Origin: Saccharothrix obliqua
GTDB taxonomy: Bacteria > Actinomycetota > Actinomycetes > Mycobacteriales > Pseudonocardiaceae
DNA: 64,000 bases
Reading direction: 5' to 3'
Assembly (NCBI RefSeq): GCF_019375475.1
Contig: NZ_JAHXGQ010000014.1
Location: forward strand, 62,001-126,000
The notes beneath the pieces were generated by a model. It was not told where the DNA came from. It did no database searches and saw only the letters and a program-made list of their open reading frames with translations. The position numbers and the translations under genes were made by a program. Each line of letters begins with the position of its first letter. Position 1 is the stretch's first letter. Positions 24,072-32,701 of this stretch are shown here, one piece after another.

Positions 24072-25746
24072 AACCTCCCCGGCGTTGTTCCGCGCGGGGC
24101 ACCGGCACGTCCTCGGCCGAGGCCGACCCGTCCGGCAGGCCCTCCGGCGCGGGACCCTCCGCCGCCGCGCTCTCGGTGAGCGGGTAGCCGCCCGCCGGCC
24201 CGCCCTCGCCCATCCCGTCCGGCGGGCCCATGGGCGCGGCCTCGACGTTGCGCAGCGAGAAGTAGGCGAACACGGCGAGCCCGACCATCAGCACCGCGCT
24301 GACGAGGGACACCACGTTCAGCCCGGACGTGAAGGCCGCCCGCGCCGGTTCGAGCACCTCGGGGAAGCGCTCCGCCGTCTCCAGCGCGCCCGGGATGCCG
24401 TGCTGCGCGGTGTCCGCCGCGTCGGCGGGCACGCTGGACGGCATGTTCTCGCTCAACTGACCGCGGTAGACGGCCATGCCGAGGCTGCCCAGGGTGGCGA
24501 TGCCGATCGCGATGCCGAACTCGTTGCCGGTCTGCTGGAGCGACGAGGCCGCGCCGGTCCGGTCGGGCGGCGCCGCGCCCATCACCAGGGCGGTGCCCAG
24601 CGACGACGGCAGACCCATGCCGAACAGCAGGACGCCGAAGCCGGTCACCACCAGGGCCAGGCCACCGGCCGCCTCCACCTGGGAGAGGATCACGTAGCCG
24701 ACCGTGGAGATGCCCAGGCCGAGGGCGATCACACCACCGGGGCGCAGCTTCGCGGCCAGCGGCGGCGCGAGGAACAGGCCGATCACCATCGCGACGGACG
24801 GCGGCAGCAGCCACAGCCCGGCCTCCATCGGCGACAGGCCCGCGATCACCTGGAAGAACTGCGTGACCAGCAACGACACGCCGCTGTTCAGGGCGCCCAC
24901 CATGATGCCGAGCACCAGCGCGGTGCGCAGCGTGTTGATGGAGAACAGCTTCAGGTCCAGCAGCGGGTTGTCGAGCTGCCGCTGGCGGCGGACGAAGACG
25001 ACCGAGAACACGACGCCGACCAGGAGCGCGACCAGCGGCGCCACGGCGAAGCCCTGCTTGGCCAGCTCCTTGAAGCCGAACACCAGCGGGATCATCGCCA
25101 GCAGGGACAGCGCGACGCTCGTCCAGTCCAGCTTGCCCGCGTTCGGGTCCTTGCGCTCCGGCAGCAGCACCACCGCGAGCACCACGACCAGGACCATCAC
25201 CGGCACGGCCAGCAGGAACGCCGAGCCCCACCAGAAGAACTCCAGCAGGACGCCGCCGATCAGCGGGCCGATCATGAGCCCGACCATGAAGGTGCTCATC
25301 CAGGTGGCGATCGCCATGCCGCGCTGGACCGGGTTCTTGAACATGAAGGTGATCAGGGCCAGCGTCGCCGGCAGCGCCACCGCGCCCGCGACGCCCAGCA
25401 GCGCCCTGGCGGCGATCAGCGTCTCGGGGTTGGGCGAGTAGGCGGCCAGCAGGGAGGCGGCGGCGAACGCCGTGCAGCCGATGATCAGCATCTTGCGGTT
25501 GCCGATCCGGTCGCCGAGCGTGCCCATGGTGACCAGCAGGCCGGACGTCATGAAGCCGAAGATGTCGACGATCCAGAGCTGCTGGGTGGCGCTGGTGCCC
25601 AGCTCGGCGCTCAACCGGGGCAGGGCGAGGTACAGGACGGTCAGGTCCACCGACGCGAGCAGCGTGGGCAGGCACAGCACCGCCAAGCCGATCCACTCCC
25701 GCCGCCCGGCCATCGGGCCGGCGGCGGGCGCGGGTGTCGAAGGCAT
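24064..25746 (-). CDS. MFS drug exporter, DHA2 (14-TM) family
   Basis: A 560-residue EmrB/QacA-type transporter with many hydrophobic segments, 'GTLGDRIGNRKML' (motif A between TM2 and TM3), 'SVDLTVLYLALP' (motif D1 in TM1) and a long Pro/Gly/Ala-rich hydrophilic tail after residue about 500. It should export the product by proton antiport and give self-resistance. Enediyne clusters keep a homologue of this type (SgcB in C-1027) close to the apoprotein gene, as seen here. Start ATG 25746 follows GGAGGAG. Its 3' end overlaps the iterons of the apoprotein promoter. Confidence 0.9.
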   Translation of the reverse strand: MPSTPAPAAGPMAGRREWIGLAVLCLPTLLASVDLTVLYLALPRLSAELGTSATQQLWIVDIFGFMTSGLLVTMGTLGDRIGNRKMLIIGCTAFAAASLLAAYSPNPETLIAARALLGVAGAVALPATLALITFMFKNPVQRGMAIATWMSTFMVGLMIGPLIGGVLLEFFWWGSAFLLAVPVMVLVVVLAVVLLPERKDPNAGKLDWTSVALSLLAMIPLVFGFKELAKQGFAVAPLVALLVGVVFSVVFVRRQRQLDNPLLDLKLFSINTLRTALVLGIMVGALNSGVSLLVTQFFQVIAGLSPMEAGLWLLPPSVAMVIGLFLAPPLAAKLRPGGVIALGLGISTVGYVILSQVEAAGGLALVVTGFGVLLFGMGLPSSLGTALVMGAAPPDRTGAASSLQQTGNEFGIAIGIATLGSLGMAVYRGQLSENMPSSVPADAADTAQHGIPGALETAERFPEVLEPARAAFTSGLNVVSLVSAVLMVGLAVFAYFSLRNVEAAPMGPPDGMGEGGPAGGYPLTESAAAEGPAPEGLPDGSASAEDVPVPRAEQRRGGSE

Positions 25747-25802
25747 TGGCTCCTCCAGGGGGTGGGTTCGCTCTTGCGAGGCGGCCAGCCTGGTCTGGGG
25801 GC

Positions 25803-25820
25803 GTTCCGGATTGGTTCCGT
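25803..25820. promoter_or_regulatory. Two 11-bp spaced GTTCCG motifs before exporter gene
   Basis: GTTCCGG at 25803 and GTTCCGT at 25814 are 11 bp apart and resemble the iteron core found before the apoprotein gene. They lie about 60 bases upstream of the exporter start and could be a weak version of the same operator. With two copies only, chance cannot be excluded. Confidence 0.3.
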
Positions 25821-25859
25821 TCGGGTTTTGGCACCCCTCCCGGCCGGGCGCGGGAACGA

Positions 25860-25896
25860 CGACGCGCGAGGTCGGGGCGTCCGACCTCGCGCGTCG
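25860..25896. terminator. Hairpin terminator after aminomutase gene
   Basis: A perfect 16-bp inverted repeat (25860-25875 and 25881-25896) with a 5-base loop lies just past the aminomutase stop on the minus strand. It separates the NRPS/aminomutase operon from the exporter gene. Confidence 0.8.
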
Positions 25897-25922
25897 AGTG
25901 GTTCAGATCACACGCTGCGGGG

Positions 25923-27533
25923 CTAGCGCAGCTCCACCGAGTGCTCCGCGGCGGCACGCAGGAACTCGCCACGCGCCACCGCGGCGGCCACCCGCTCCAT
26001 CTCGTCGGCCATGTACCGGTCGCGGTCCAGGGTCGGCGCGAGCGAGCGCACCAGGTCGTAGGTCGCCTTGCCGACCGGGCTGAGGAGGTCGTAGGTCTCC
26101 CCGAGGTCGACCGCCTGCGCGGCCGACAGGAACTCCACCGCGAGGATGTGGTTGTTGTTGGCCAGCACCCGCCGCGCGTTGCGCGCCGCGATCAGGCCCA
26201 TGCTCACGACGTCCTGGTTGTCGCTGTTGGACGGAACGCTCTGCGTGCTGGCCGGCCCGACCGTCCGGTTCTCGGCCACCAGTGCCGTCGCCACGTACTG
26301 CACGGCGGTGAAACCGCTGTGCAGGCCGGGCTCCCCGTTGGACACGAGGTACTCCGGCAGGCCGCCGTTGAGGTGCCGGTTGAGCAGGCGGTTGGTCCGG
26401 CGCTCGGACATCACGCCGAGCTGCGTGAGCCCGAGCATGAGGAAGTCCATCGCGAAGGCCACCGGCTGGCCGTGGAAGTTGGCGCCGTGGAACACCTCCT
26501 GCCCCTCGAAGAACAGGGGGTTGTCGTTCGACGAGTTCAGCTCGGTCTCCACGACCCGCGTCGCGTGGTAGGCGGTGTCCCGGATCGCGCCCACGACCTG
26601 CGGTATCGCGCGCAGGGTGTACGCCTTTTGCAGGTAGGTCTTCGTGCGCTGCACGTTGGCCATGTCCTGCGTCTGCTCCTTGACCTGCCGCCGCAGCTCA
26701 GCGTGGTCCAGGGCGATCCGGCTGCCGCTCAGCAGCGCGCGCATGTTCGCGGCGTTGTCGACCTGCCCCTGGTGGGGGCGGGCCAGCTCGTGGCCCTCGG
26801 CCATGAACGCGCCGGTGGAACCACGCATGGTCTCCACCACGAGCGCCGCCACGATCTCCGCCTGCCGCACCTGGTCCAGCGCGCGGGCCGTGACCAGCGC
26901 GCCCAGGCCGGTCATGGCGGACGTGCCGTTGATCAGCGACAGCCCCTCCTTGTACCGGAGTTGCAGCGGCTCGATGCCCAGTTCGCGCAGCACCGGGCCG
27001 GTCGGCACGGGCCGGCCGTCCCGCAGCACGTAGCCCTCGCCGATCAACGCGCTGGCGATGTGCGACAGCGGCGCGAGGTCACCGCTCGCGCCCAGCGAAC
27101 CGAGTTCCGGGATGGCGGGCGTGATACCCCGGTTGAGGTAGAGCGCGAGCTGTTCGAGCACCTCCACGCGCACCGCCGAGTAGCCGCGCGCGAACGCGTT
27201 GAGCCGGGCGGCGACCATCGCGCGCGCCTCGTCCTCGGGGAAGACCGGGCCGACGCCCGCGCTGTGGCTGCGCACCAGGTTCAGCTGGAGTTCGGTCTCC
27301 TTGGTCGTGTTGACCGCGATGTAGCCCAGGTCGCCGTACCCGGTGGTGATGCCGTAGACCGGCACACCCTGCTCGACGACCTCCTCGCACAGCGCCCGGC
27401 CCGCGGCCACCTTGGCCAGGGTCGCCGGGCTGAGCCGGCTGGGCGCCCCGCCCTCGGCGACGCGCCGGACGGACGGGATGTCGAGCGTCTCGCCGTCGAA
27501 GTCGACCTGGGAGGTCGTCTCGGCCGGAGTCAT
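25923..27533 (-). CDS. MIO-type tyrosine (or aza-tyrosine) 2,3-aminomutase
   Basis: The 536-residue protein is an aromatic amino-acid aminomutase/ammonia-lyase. The MIO cofactor forms from Ala149-Ser150-Gly151 in 'GSLGASGDLAPL'. Tyr60 in 'PVYGITTGYG' and His90 in 'VRSHSAGVG' match catalytic and substrate-binding residues of SgcC4, the C-1027 tyrosine aminomutase, with which the whole sequence agrees well from memory. It should convert L-tyrosine, or 2-azatyrosine as proposed for KedY4, into the beta-amino acid. The ATG at 27533 has a GAGGTGG site and lies 7 bases after the NRPS gene, so the two are co-transcribed. A pure ammonia-lyase role is less likely given the SgcC4-like sequence and chromoprotein context. 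Confidence 0.9.
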   Translation of the reverse strand: MTPAETTSQVDFDGETLDIPSVRRVAEGGAPSRLSPATLAKVAAGRALCEEVVEQGVPVYGITTGYGDLGYIAVNTTKETELQLNLVRSHSAGVGPVFPEDEARAMVAARLNAFARGYSAVRVEVLEQLALYLNRGITPAIPELGSLGASGDLAPLSHIASALIGEGYVLRDGRPVPTGPVLRELGIEPLQLRYKEGLSLINGTSAMTGLGALVTARALDQVRQAEIVAALVVETMRGSTGAFMAEGHELARPHQGQVDNAANMRALLSGSRIALDHAELRRQVKEQTQDMANVQRTKTYLQKAYTLRAIPQVVGAIRDTAYHATRVVETELNSSNDNPLFFEGQEVFHGANFHGQPVAFAMDFLMLGLTQLGVMSERRTNRLLNRHLNGGLPEYLVSNGEPGLHSGFTAVQYVATALVAENRTVGPASTQSVPSNSDNQDVVSMGLIAARNARRVLANNNHILAVEFLSAAQAVDLGETYDLLSPVGKATYDLVRSLAPTLDRDRYMADEMERVAAAVARGEFLRAAAEHSVELR

Positions 27534-27540
27534 GTCCACC

Positions 27541-30500
27541 TCACTGTTCGTTCGTCGTTGTGCGCGCCGCGGCCACATCGGCCGCGGCGACCAGCGCGGC
27601 GAACTCGGCCACCGTGGGGCGGGCGAGGCAGTCGCGCAGGTGGATCCGGACGCCGAACCGCGCGTGGACGCGGTCCAGCAGGTGCAGCAGCAGCAGGGAG
27701 TGCCCGCCGTGCGCGAACAGGGAGTCGTCCGGCGCGGGTGTCGTCCCGACCAGCTCCGTCCACAGCGCCGCCACCGCGGCCTCGACGGCCTCCGCGGCCC
27801 GCACCGCCGGCGCGGCCGGTGGTGCCGGCAGCCGGCGGCGGTCGAGCTTGCCGCTCGCGGTGCGCGGCAGGTCGGCCACGGCGGTGAACGCCATGGGCGG
27901 CGTGGCCGTGCCGAACCGCTCCCTCAGGTGCGCCCGCAGCGGCGCCGCGAGCGCGGCGGCCTCCCGCGGCGCGGTGGGTTCGGGCACCACGTGCGCCGCG
28001 AGGCGCAGCACCAGCCCGTCCCCGTCGACCACCGGGACGATCGCGCACTGCGCGACCGACGGGTGGTCGGTCAGGGCCGCTTCCAGCGAGGTCAGCTCCA
28101 GGCGGTTGCCGAAGAACTTGACCTGCGCGTCGCGGCGGTCCTGGAACTCCAGCAGGCCGTCCCAGCGCTGCCGACCGATGTCACCGGTGCGGTAGCACGG
28201 CAGCGGGTCGTCGTCGCGCAGCCGGCGGAAAGCCCTTTCCCCGCCACCGCCGACGTACCCCGTCGTCACGTACGGGCTCCGGATCACGAGCTGACCCGGG
28301 ACACCCGGCGCGCACGGCCGGTCGTGGTCGTCCAGCACCAGCACCTGGCGGCCGGGCAGGGGGCGTCCGATCGGGACCATCCCCCGGACCGGCGTCGTGA
28401 CGTCGTGCCAGGTCGCCAGGATCGCCTCGGTCGGGCCGTACAGGTTGATCAGCCGGACACCCGGCAGCTCCGCCCGCAGCCGTCCCGCCAGGTCGCCGGG
28501 CAGCGGTTCACCCGCCAGCAGGAGTTGCCGCAACGCGGGCCGGGGCAGCTCGGGGTCCCGCTCGCGCAACGCCTTGAGGAGCTGCCGGGCGAAGCTCGGC
28601 ACCGTCTCGAACAACGTCACGCGCTCGTCGACCAACCACCGCACGAGCTTGCGCGGGTCCACCCGGACCTTGTCCGGCACCGGGCACAGCGTCGCACCGG
28701 CCACCAGCGGGGTGAAGATCTGGCACAGGCTCGCGTCGTACCCGGGAGCGGACCACTGCGCGACCCGCGCGCCGGGACCGATGCCCAGCTCGGTGACCAC
28801 CCAGTCGACGAACTGGGCGAAGCTCGCATGGGTGTGCGCGATGCCCTTGGGCCGCCCGGTCGAGCCCGACGTGTGGACGATGTAGGCGAGGTCGTCCAAC
28901 CCGTTCGCCTCGTCGTCCTCCTCGACCGGCCCGTCGCCGGGTTCGTCGTCCGGCTCATCGTCCGGGGTGTCACCGCGAGGGCCGACGCCGCCCGACTGGT
29001 CGTGGGGTGCGCTGTCCGGGGTGCTGCCGGGTCCGACACCCAGGACGCTGCCGGGCGCGCTGCGGAGGCCGGCGAACTCGTCGTCGGGTTCTCCGGGTGC
29101 GGCGGCCGGGTCGTCGCCCCCGCTCGGCTCGTCGCGTGGTCGGACGCCCAGGACGCTGCCGGGTGCGCTGCGCGGCCCGCCATGGGCTTCACCGCGAGCC
29201 GCACCACCGGAGGTGCTGCCCGGCGGGACCCGGTCCGGCGGCGCGGAACCGGGTGAGACCGCGCTCGGCAGGCGGGGAGCCGGCACAACGGGGTCCGGCT
29301 CGGCGTCGGGCACCGCGTCCGCCACGGCGACCACCTGCCCGCCGATCTCGTCCCGGTACCACCGCGCCAACTCGCCGGCCGCGTCCTCCGCGTCCGCCAC
29401 CACCAGGCACGGTGGTCGCAGCTCGGCCAGGATCTCCCGGTCCCGGCCGCCGGTGACCCCGCCGCCCAGGCACACCACGTGCCCGCCGGCGGTGAACGCG
29501 CCGAGCAGCGCCACGACGTGCTCCGGCCCGGTCGGCACCCGCACCGCCACGGGGCCGCCGCCCGGTCGCAGGCGGGCGGCGAGCGCGCCGGCCCGCGTGG
29601 TCAGCTCGGCGTACGTGACGACCTCGCCCTGCCAGGACACGGCGGGCGCGTCGGGCAGGTGCGCCGCCTGCTCGCGCACGGCCACGTGCACCGGCCGCCG
29701 CGGTTCCGGTGCGCTGCCGACGAAATCGGCCGCCCGCACCGCCGCCGCGGTCTGCCCCGGCGTCTCCAGCGGCAGTTCGCCGACCGGGGTCGCCGGGTGG
29801 CGCAGGGCTGCGGTCAGCAGGGTGCGCCACTGGGCGAGCACCGCGGCGGCGGTGGTCGCGTCGTAGCGGTTCTCCCGGTACTCCAACCGCCCGCGCACGG
29901 CGGTACCGACCGGTTCCACGGTCAGGGCCACGTCGGTGAGCAACCCGCCGGTGCCGACCCGCGTGCCGTGCGCGACCAGGCCCGGCAACCACAGCTCCGG
30001 CACCGTCTCGACGGCGAAAGTGGTGTCGCACAGCGGAATCCGGTCCACCGCGCGGGGACCGCCCAGCAACCGCACCACATCGCTGTACGGGAGCTGCCGG
30101 TGGGCGAGCGCGTCCGCGCGCCGCCAGTCGACGTGCCGCGCGAGGTCGCCGAACGACGCGGTCGGGTCCACGTCGGCGTCGACCAGCACCAGGTTGCCGA
30201 ACGGTCCCACGACGCGTTCCGACCGGCCGCCGATCGGGCGCGCGTCGACCAGGTGCCCGACCGAGACCCGCCGCTCGCCGCCGTAGCGGGACAGCAGCGC
30301 GAGGAAACCCGCCAGCAGGAACACCTCGGGCGCGGCGCCCTCGGCGGCGGACCGCTCCGCCAGCGCACGGCCCAGGTCGGGTCCCCAGTCGAAGCGGATC
30401 TCGCCGGCGGCGCGGGACGGTTCGGCGGGGCGGACGCGGTCGGCGGGCACGGCCGCCGGCGCGGGACCGGCGGCGAGGGCCGCCCGCCACCACCGGCGCA

Positions 30501-31047
30501 GCGCCGCCGCCTCCTCGCCGACGGGTCCGCGGTCGGTGAACCGCGGCGCCGGGGGCAGGTGCGTGCCGGGATCGGCGTAGTACCGGCCCAACTCGTCCAC
30601 CAGGACCGCGAGCGACGACTCGTCCGCGACGAGCCGGTGCGCCGCGAGCACGACCAGGTGCCGCCGGTCGTGCACGCGCAGCACGGTGAGCGTGACCGGA
30701 CCACCCGCCGCGAGGTCGAACGGGGTCGCGGCGATCTCCGCGCGCCGCCGCTCGGCCGCCGCCGCGTCACCGGCCAGGTCGACCACCACCGCGTCCGCGC
30801 CCGGCCCGGACGCGTCGAGCACCGGCAGCCCGCCGACTTCGCGCACCGAGTACCGCAACGCGTCGTGCCGGCGCAGCAGCGTCCGCCAGGCGGCACGCAG
30901 CGCGTCCACGTCGAGCGGTCCCGTGACGTCGTAGGCGAAGCACGTGTTGAGCGCGCTGTCGGGCAGCAGCTCGTGCAGGAACCACAGGCCCTGCTGGGCC
31001 GGTGTCGCGGGCTGGTCCGCTGTGGACGGTCGGCGTGGCGCGGTCAT
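27541..31047 (-). CDS. NRPS: condensation-adenylation-carrier (C-A-PCP)
   Basis: A 1168-residue single-module NRPS. The C domain (about 1-430) has 'AHRLVADES' where HHxxxDG is expected, so the second His (138) is Arg and the Gly is Glu. The A domain (about 450-1030) has 'HTSGSTGRPKG', 'YDASLCQIF', 'NLYGPTE' and 'YRTGDIG'. A hand reading of its specificity residues gives D-A-C-E-L-A-L-L-A, which I cannot assign. The PCP Ser is 1117 in 'GGHSLLLL'. A Pro/Gly/Ser-rich insert of about 130 residues (about 586-715), with the decapeptide RSAPGSVLGV twice, interrupts the A domain before its P-loop. The start overlaps the upstream free C-domain gene. It probably activates the amino acid that is joined to the pathway. 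Confidence 0.9.
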   Translation of the reverse strand: MTAPRRPSTADQPATPAQQGLWFLHELLPDSALNTCFAYDVTGPLDVDALRAAWRTLLRRHDALRYSVREVGGLPVLDASGPGADAVVVDLAGDAAAAERRRAEIAATPFDLAAGGPVTLTVLRVHDRRHLVVLAAHRLVADESSLAVLVDELGRYYADPGTHLPPAPRFTDRGPVGEEAAALRRWWRAALAAGPAPAAVPADRVRPAEPSRAAGEIRFDWGPDLGRALAERSAAEGAAPEVFLLAGFLALLSRYGGERRVSVGHLVDARPIGGRSERVVGPFGNLVLVDADVDPTASFGDLARHVDWRRADALAHRQLPYSDVVRLLGGPRAVDRIPLCDTTFAVETVPELWLPGLVAHGTRVGTGGLLTDVALTVEPVGTAVRGRLEYRENRYDATTAAAVLAQWRTLLTAALRHPATPVGELPLETPGQTAAAVRAADFVGSAPEPRRPVHVAVREQAAHLPDAPAVSWQGEVVTYAELTTRAGALAARLRPGGGPVAVRVPTGPEHVVALLGAFTAGGHVVCLGGGVTGGRDREILAELRPPCLVVADAEDAAGELARWYRDEIGGQVVAVADAVPDAEPDPVVPAPRLPSAVSPGSAPPDRVPPGSTSGGAARGEAHGGPRSAPGSVLGVRPRDEPSGGDDPAAAPGEPDDEFAGLRSAPGSVLGVGPGSTPDSAPHDQSGGVGPRGDTPDDEPDDEPGDGPVEEDDEANGLDDLAYIVHTSGSTGRPKGIAHTHASFAQFVDWVVTELGIGPGARVAQWSAPGYDASLCQIFTPLVAGATLCPVPDKVRVDPRKLVRWLVDERVTLFETVPSFARQLLKALRERDPELPRPALRQLLLAGEPLPGDLAGRLRAELPGVRLINLYGPTEAILATWHDVTTPVRGMVPIGRPLPGRQVLVLDDHDRPCAPGVPGQLVIRSPYVTTGYVGGGGERAFRRLRDDDPLPCYRTGDIGRQRWDGLLEFQDRRDAQVKFFGNRLELTSLEAALTDHPSVAQCAIVPVVDGDGLVLRLAAHVVPEPTAPREAAALAAPLRAHLRERFGTATPPMAFTAVADLPRTASGKLDRRRLPAPPAAPAVRAAEAVEAAVAALWTELVGTTPAPDDSLFAHGGHSLLLLHLLDRVHARFGVRIHLRDCLARPTVAEFAALVAAADVAAARTTTNEQ

Positions 31048-32420
31048 CGGGCGATGTCGGCGAGCGGCGCGTCCGGCTCGCCCACCCCGTCGCGGAGCGC
31101 CGCGTGGAACTCCGCCATCATCCCGGCGATGGTCTCCCGGTCGTAGCGGTCGATGCTGCTGTTGACCGCGAACAGCAACTCGCCGGAGTGCGCGACCTCC
31201 GCCGTCCACAGGATCGCGTCGTCCGGGATGTCCGGGCCGAACTCCTGCGACAGCCGCCGCTGCACCTGCGTGCAGGACAGCCCGCCGGCGGACTCGGCAC
31301 GCACCGACAGCGGGTAGGGCGACATCTGGAAACCGGGCACCACCATGCCGCCCCGCTCCAGCTGCCCGATGGCGTCGGACGCCTGGCTCGCCAGCTCCAC
31401 GAACGGGATCTCCCGGGACAGCGCCTCCACGCACGTCGCCTTGGTCCGCTCGACGACCTCGCGGAACGTCGTGCACCCGGCGAGGTCCGTGCGCAGCGGG
31501 AACATGTTGACGAAGTAGCCGACCGTGTTCTCCATCCACCGGTCGCGCCGACCCGGACCGGAGGTCAGCGTCCACACCACACCGTCCCGCATCCCGGTGC
31601 GCCGCAACAGGTGCAGCCGGTAGGCGGCGAACAGCACCATGAACAGCGAGCAGCGGGACGCCTTGGCGAACTCGCGCGTGGCCGCGCCCAGCTCGGCGTC
31701 CAGCAGGAAGCGGTCGCACCGGGTGCCGGTGACGCCGTCCGGCGCGGGCGGCCGGTCCGCGGTCAGGGCGATCGCCTCGGCGCCCCGGAGCTTGTCGCGC
31801 CAGAACGCGTGGACCTTCTCGCCCGCGCCCCGCTGAGCCGCCTGCTTCGCGGCGTAGTCCCGGTAGGCGGGGATGTCGGCGGCCTCCGGCTCCCGGCCGG
31901 CGGCACGCGCCTGGTACGCGGTCGTGATGTCGCGCGCCACGATGCTCAGCGACCACACGTCGACCACGAGCAGGTGGGCCACCAGGACGAGGACCGCGTC
32001 CCGGTCGTCGAACCGGCCCAGGAACGCGCGGAACGCGGGACCCTCGCCGACCTCCCAGGTGCCGCCCTCGATCTCGTTGAGGAAGTGCTCGGCCCGCTCG
32101 TCGCGCGGCACGTCCGGGTCGTGGGGGAGGTCCCGGACCTCCAGCGGCGGCGTCGCGGGGGCGTGCACCTGCTGGCGCAACCCGTCCGGGCCGACCACGA
32201 CGGAGGTGCGCAACGCCTCGTGGCGTGCCACCACATCGGACAGCGCCCGCTCGAACAACGCCAGGTCCAGCTCCCCGGTCAGCCGCCACCCACCGCTGGA
32301 GATCAGGCGCGGTGCGGAATCACCGGCCGACCCGTCGTGCTCGTGCTGCGCTCGGAGGAATTCCTGCTCCAGGGATAGCGCGAAGTGCGAGCCGTCCACA
32401 GCGCTGGTGCCTTGCCCCAT
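31044..32420 (-). CDS. Free-standing condensation enzyme (SgcC5-like size)
   Basis: A 458-residue stand-alone NRPS condensation domain, the same size as SgcC5, which joins carrier-bound beta-tyrosine to the enediyne core as an ester. The HHxxxDG motif reads 'AHLLVVDVWS': His149 is kept, the catalytic second His (150) is Leu, Asp154 is kept and the Gly is Val. Other core segments ('RHEALRTSV', 'GYFVNMFPLR', 'PFVELA') look intact. It may be inactive as an amide synthase, use another base, or act as a binding partner of the NRPS encoded next. ATG 32420 is chosen because GAAGGAAGG lies upstream. Confidence 0.85.
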   Translation of the reverse strand: MGQGTSAVDGSHFALSLEQEFLRAQHEHDGSAGDSAPRLISSGGWRLTGELDLALFERALSDVVARHEALRTSVVVGPDGLRQQVHAPATPPLEVRDLPHDPDVPRDERAEHFLNEIEGGTWEVGEGPAFRAFLGRFDDRDAVLVLVAHLLVVDVWSLSIVARDITTAYQARAAGREPEAADIPAYRDYAAKQAAQRGAGEKVHAFWRDKLRGAEAIALTADRPPAPDGVTGTRCDRFLLDAELGAATREFAKASRCSLFMVLFAAYRLHLLRRTGMRDGVVWTLTSGPGRRDRWMENTVGYFVNMFPLRTDLAGCTTFREVVERTKATCVEALSREIPFVELASQASDAIGQLERGGMVVPGFQMSPYPLSVRAESAGGLSCTQVQRRLSQEFGPDIPDDAILWTAEVAHSGELLFAVNSSIDRYDRETIAGMMAEFHAALRDGVGEPDAPLADIAR

Positions 32421-32701
32421 CGTTTCGACCTTCCTTCGGCGCGTGGTGCCGGACGGACCCGCCGCCCGGTCGGCGGTCACGCGACCGGCGTTCGCCCTCC
32501 GGCGGGGAATCGGATCCGGTGCAGCCTGGCACCGGCCGGCGCGGTGCGGCGTCTTGTGGATTGCCCGCCGCTGCTTTTTGCTGCGCAAGTTGAAAGACGC
32601 CCGCTTCGGCGCCCGGTGACCACGATGGATCCCGGCCGAAGATCACGGCGACGCGCGGCGCTCGGACGTCGGCGCGCCAGGCGGAAAGCGGGTCCGATCA
32701 A
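32421..32701. promoter_or_regulatory. Divergent promoter region, condensation vs nitroreductase operons
   Basis: These 281 bases separate two long divergent operons and should carry both promoters. A slightly AT-richer stretch at about 32565-32600 (GCTTTTTGCTGCGCAAGTTG) could hold promoter elements. I see no iterons like those upstream of the apoprotein gene and no strong inverted repeat. Confidence 0.35.

Noticed and set aside
25923..27533. Tyrosine ammonia-lyase giving coumarate for an aryl polyene
   Set aside because: Considered because aryl-polyene clusters contain such a lyase next to type II PKS genes. The sequence follows SgcC4-type aminomutases more closely and the gene is next to NRPS, exporter and apoprotein genes. 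Activity assays would be needed to exclude it fully.
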